Assembly: GCA_002405435.1 (NCBI GenBank)
Contig: DHLU01000070.1
Span: 6,066 to 15,308, forward strand
Direction of reading: 5' to 3'
Length of the DNA: 9,243 nucleotides
DNA from: Flavobacteriales bacterium UBA4660
GTDB taxonomy: Bacteria > Bacteroidota > Bacteroidia > Flavobacteriales_D > Sanyastnellaceae
Below the pieces are notes generated by a model. It did not search any database and had not been told where the DNA came from. It saw only the letters and a list, made by a program, of their open reading frames with translations. This document shows, in pieces, positions 7,158-9,243 of the stretch (the stretch's first letter is position 1; each line of letters starts with the position of its first letter). The position numbers and the translations under genes were made by a program.

Positions 7158-8200
7158 AACACCGACTGTGTTGTGTTTCGCTGGCCATGACCATCCTTGT
7201 GGCCTGCAAAAAAGATGAGCCGGAGTCCGTCGCTGACTTTGCAACCGGCACCTATCTGCTGAACGAAGGTGCATTCCTCGCCGGCAATGCTTCCATCTCG
7301 CATCTGTCTGACGAAGGAGTTCTTACCATAGACCCCTTTCTCGATGCCAACGGATTTCCGCTTGGCGATGTGTTGCAGTCTTTTACCACATCCGGTGACA
7401 AGGGCTACGCCGTGCTGAATGGCTCAGGAAAAATTGAAGTTTTTATGCTGAGCGACTTTCGGCATGTAACGGCCATGGAAGGATTCAGCTATCCGAGAGC
7501 TATTGAAGTGGTAGCGGGAAACAGGGCCGTAGTGACCAACGGAAGCAGTGCCGGGGAGGTAAAGGTTATTGACCTTTCTGCCTACAGCGAGATTGCCTCG
7601 GTACCCGTGGGAAAGGGGCCTGAAGGTATGGCGGTGAACGGAAACAATCTCTTCGTCTGCAACAGCGGAGGCTGGGTTCTCGACAGCACCGTGACCGTGA
7701 TTGACCTGACGACCCTAACCGTAGCGGCAACGCTGCAGATAGCGCATCGGCCGGTACAGGCCGCGGTGGACATGATTGGCCGGGTGTGGATTCTCTGCCA
7801 GGGACAGACCTACTACGACGCCGACTGGAATGTTACCGGGCACTCGCCGGCGTACCTCTTTGTGGCTGACGGAGAGAGCTTCACCATCACAGACAGTGTG
7901 CAGGTAGGAGCGCTGGGCGATCATCCCCTGCGGATGGCCGTCAGCGGAGGCGGTGACAAGATTTTTATCGAAAACAACGGCGTGTACAGCATAGATACGG
8001 ATGCGGATGAAATAACACCCGAGCTGGTCATCAGTGGGCAGCATCAGGGCATTGGCGTGCATCCGGTCAGCGGTGCCCTTTGGACTGCCGGTATTTCTGA
8101 TTTTATCTCGCCCTCGCTGGTGCGCCAGCATTCGGCTGCCGGTGCTGTGCTTACAGAGATGCAGGCCGGTATTGGAACAAACGGATTTTATTTTAAGTAG
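7154..8200 (+). CDS. btuG: BtuG-like beta-propeller surface lipoprotein (cobalamin capture)
   Basis: A 348-residue lipoprotein of the YncE-like/DUF5074-type beta-propeller family. In Bacteroides, BtuG is such a protein: it sits on the cell surface over BtuB and binds B12 with very high affinity. Evidence: a lipoprotein signal peptide with lipobox LVAC and acylated Cys18; the following residues KKDE resemble the K-(D/E)2 surface-export signal described for Bacteroidota lipoproteins. Then comes the family opening GTYLLNEGAFLAGNASISH (about 32-50), and repeats of the type G-K-x-x-V-x-D-L: EVKVIDLSAYSEIASVPVGKGPEG (135-158), TVTVIDLTTLTV (179-190) and GVYSIDTDADEIT (276-288), consistent with propeller blades. 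Its ATG overlaps the btuB stop (ATGA), so the pair is co-translated under the cobalamin riboswitch; this is the strongest argument for the B12 role. Ligand residues were not identified. A different ligand for the propeller remains possible but less likely. Confidence 0.85.
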   Translation: MKHRLCCVSLAMTILVACKKDEPESVADFATGTYLLNEGAFLAGNASISHLSDEGVLTIDPFLDANGFPLGDVLQSFTTSGDKGYAVLNGSGKIEVFMLSDFRHVTAMEGFSYPRAIEVVAGNRAVVTNGSSAGEVKVIDLSAYSEIASVPVGKGPEGMAVNGNNLFVCNSGGWVLDSTVTVIDLTTLTVAATLQIAHRPVQAAVDMIGRVWILCQGQTYYDADWNVTGHSPAYLFVADGESFTITDSVQVGALGDHPLRMAVSGGGDKIFIENNGVYSIDTDADEITPELVISGQHQGIGVHPVSGALWTAGISDFISPSLVRQHSAAGAVLTEMQAGIGTNGFYFK

Positions 8201-8214
8201 CCTCCTTCCTTGCG

Positions 8215-8222
8215 CAATTTTG
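8215..8222 (+). promoter_or_regulatory. Possible internal -7 box before the permease gene
   Basis: CAATTTTG differs by one base from TAnnTTTG and ends 4 bases before the ATG at 8227, the same spacing as the box before the symporter gene. No TTG lies 17-23 bases upstream, so this is weak. If functional, the permease would be expressed independently of the riboswitch. Confidence 0.25.
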
Positions 8223-8226
8223 TGTC

Positions 8227-9000
8227 ATGGAATTATGGGTAGTAAGCGCGGTAGCGCTCGTTGGTGCCTTTCTCAGTTTTTTCTCGGGCTTTGGCCTCGG
8301 CACGCTGCTCTTGCCTGCGTTTTCACTGCTCTTTCCTCTGCCGCTGGCCATAGCCGCCACCGCCGTAGTGCATATGCTCAACAATGTGTTTAAACTCTGG
8401 CTCGTCGGAAAATTCGCCGACCGGTCGATGGTGATTCGTTTTGGACTTACGAGTATAGTGGGTGCGGTGGCCGGCGCTTTTCTGCTCAGCTGGCTCGGGC
8501 AAACCGGAACACTCTACACATGGCATTGGGGCAGTGCGTTTTTTGAAGTCACGGTCTTTGAACTGACCATCGCCATACTGATCCTGGTATTTTCCATACT
8601 GGAAATTCTTCCCGCCTTCAAGGTGCTCAGGCTGCCACCGGCCTTGTTGCCTGCAGGCGGTCTCCTCAGCGGTTTTTTCGGCGGGCTGAGTGGCCACCAG
8701 GGGGCGCTGCGCAGTGCTTTCCTGCTCAAAAGTGGACTGAGCAAGGAAGCGTTTATGGGCACACGGGTGGTCTGCGCGTGCCTGGTCGACCTGTCACGCA
8801 TTGCCGTCTATGGCCAGCAGATGGGTCCGGCCTGGAAGACCCTCGCGTGGCAGCCGGTTGTGTTGGCCACCGTGGCGGCCTTCACCGGAGCCTACCTCGG
8901 CAACCGCTATATGCAGCAGCAAACCCTGAAGTTTGTGCAGCAGTTTGTTTTGGTGTCGCTGGTAATTTTTTCCCTTCTGCTTGGCGCGGGCGTGCTGTAA
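8227..9000 (+). CDS. TauE/SafE (TSUP) family membrane permease
   Basis: A 257-residue polytopic inner-membrane protein of the TSUP family, whose studied members move sulfite, sulfoacetate, taurine-related or other small organosulfur anions; the substrate here is unknown. The two family repeats each begin with a glycine-rich motif: SGFGLGTLLLP (about 20-30) in the first half and SGFFGGLSGHQGALRS (about 148-163) in the second. Hydrophobic segments lie at about 4-22, 26-50, 70-88, 108-128, 137-155, 177-195, 207-227 and 236-256, giving the usual near-eight-helix topology. The gene begins 26 bases after btuG with no visible terminator between them, so read-through from the riboswitch transcript is plausible; a weak promoter-like box at 8215-8222 is an alternative. 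Length and motifs indicate an intact gene. Family call is firm; any link to B12 or cobalt is speculation from position only. Confidence 0.9.
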   Translation: MELWVVSAVALVGAFLSFFSGFGLGTLLLPAFSLLFPLPLAIAATAVVHMLNNVFKLWLVGKFADRSMVIRFGLTSIVGAVAGAFLLSWLGQTGTLYTWHWGSAFFEVTVFELTIAILILVFSILEILPAFKVLRLPPALLPAGGLLSGFFGGLSGHQGALRSAFLLKSGLSKEAFMGTRVVCACLVDLSRIAVYGQQMGPAWKTLAWQPVVLATVAAFTGAYLGNRYMQQQTLKFVQQFVLVSLVIFSLLLGAGVL

Positions 9001-9012
9001 AAGTTATTTTCG
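8981..9012 (+). promoter_or_regulatory. Putative promoter of the small lipoprotein gene
   Basis: TTG at 8981-8983, 21 bases, then TATTTTCG at 9005-9012: the Bacteroidota TTG-N17-23-TAnnTTTG layout with one mismatch in the -7 box. The same octamer precedes the riboswitch at 5063-5070. The -33 part lies inside the end of the permease gene. Eight bases separate the box from the lipoprotein ATG at 9021. Confidence 0.5.
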
Positions 9013-9020
9013 CACATGAG

Positions 9021-9227
9021 ATGTTAAGGGTTTTCCTCTTCGTGGTCGTGGCCTCCGTCCTCAGTGCCTGTCTGGAATCACCTTCCGGGCAATTCGACAT
9101 TCACCGCCTTGAGGGCAAGTGGCTGAGGAGCGGTGAAAAGTCACAACAGATCGAGGAGTGGATGTTCAACGCAGACAATGAAATCTGGGGCAGTGGATAC
9201 CAACTCTTTGATAAAGATACCCTGTAA
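9021..9227 (+). pseudogene. Small lipoprotein, apparently interrupted by a stop codon
   Basis: From the ATG at 9021 the frame encodes 68 residues. The first 17 form a lipoprotein signal peptide (MLRVFLFVVVASVLSAC, lipobox LSAC, acylated Cys17), so the product would be membrane-anchored. The mature part begins with LEGKWLRSGEKSQQIEEWMF (about 30-49) and WGSGYQLFDKDTL (56-68). This resembles the start of a Bacteroidota lipoprotein family of roughly 150 residues (a lipocalin-like fold, DUF6265-like from memory). A TAA at 9225-9227 then ends the frame, yet the next in-frame codons read IEYLS, which fits the expected next strand of that family. The simplest reading is a larger gene broken by a nonsense mutation (TAC or TAT to TAA) or a sequencing error; a genuine 68-residue protein is less likely. 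The window ends 16 bases after the stop, so the rest is out of view. An ATG at 9016 is out of frame. Confidence 0.55.
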
Positions 9228-9243
9228 ATCGAATACCTGTCAA

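Noticed and set aside
8778..9020. Upstream extension of the small lipoprotein frame back to 8778
   Set aside because: The added residues overlap the permease gene in another frame and would bury a clear lipoprotein signal peptide that starts at 9021.

Overview
The window looks like a chromosomal segment from a member of the Bacteroidota with fairly high GC content (by eye, well over half G+C). Three things point there: the protein families (a GH3-superfamily amido synthetase paired with a beta-propeller protein, and a BtuB receptor coupled to a BtuG-like surface lipoprotein); the lack of Shine-Dalgarno sequences before most genes; and TAnnTTTG-like -7 boxes, the Bacteroidota promoter signature, just upstream of several starts. 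I cannot place it to genus. No mobile element, CRISPR array, tRNA or rRNA is visible.

Layout. Bases 44-2316 carry a two-gene lower-strand operon: a GH3-family acyl-acid amido synthetase, then a small probable beta-propeller protein, joined by a 4-base overlap. A 151-base divergent promoter region (2317-2467) separates it from an upper-strand pair, a sodium:solute symporter (2468-4213) and the peroxide-stress protein YaaA (4215-4979), which are 1 base apart. The stretch 4980-5276 (297 bases) holds no gene but contains a promoter-like box, a complete cobalamin riboswitch and its expression-platform hairpin. Under that control come a BtuB-type TonB-dependent receptor (5277-7157) and a BtuG-like beta-propeller lipoprotein (7154-8200), again overlapping by 4 bases. 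A TauE/SafE-type membrane permease (8227-9000) follows 26 bases later, then the start of a small lipoprotein gene (9021 onward) that meets an in-frame stop just before the window ends.

How it fits together. The centre of the window is a vitamin B12 acquisition locus: the riboswitch senses cobalamin and shuts off translation (and perhaps transcription) of an outer-membrane receptor and its surface-exposed B12-capturing partner. The riboswitch hairpin ends 8 bases before the btuB start codon, and its loop is complementary to an upstream aptamer loop, as expected for the kissing-loop type of control. The permease lies close enough to be read from the same transcript, although it also has its own promoter-like box. 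The GH3/propeller and symporter/yaaA pairs have no visible link to B12.

No wholly new system is evident. The items most worth a second look are the divergent plug of the BtuB homologue, the unexplained GH3-propeller coupling, the possible inclusion of the permease in the B12 regulon, and the interrupted lipoprotein at the right edge. Bases 1-43 show nothing that I can support.
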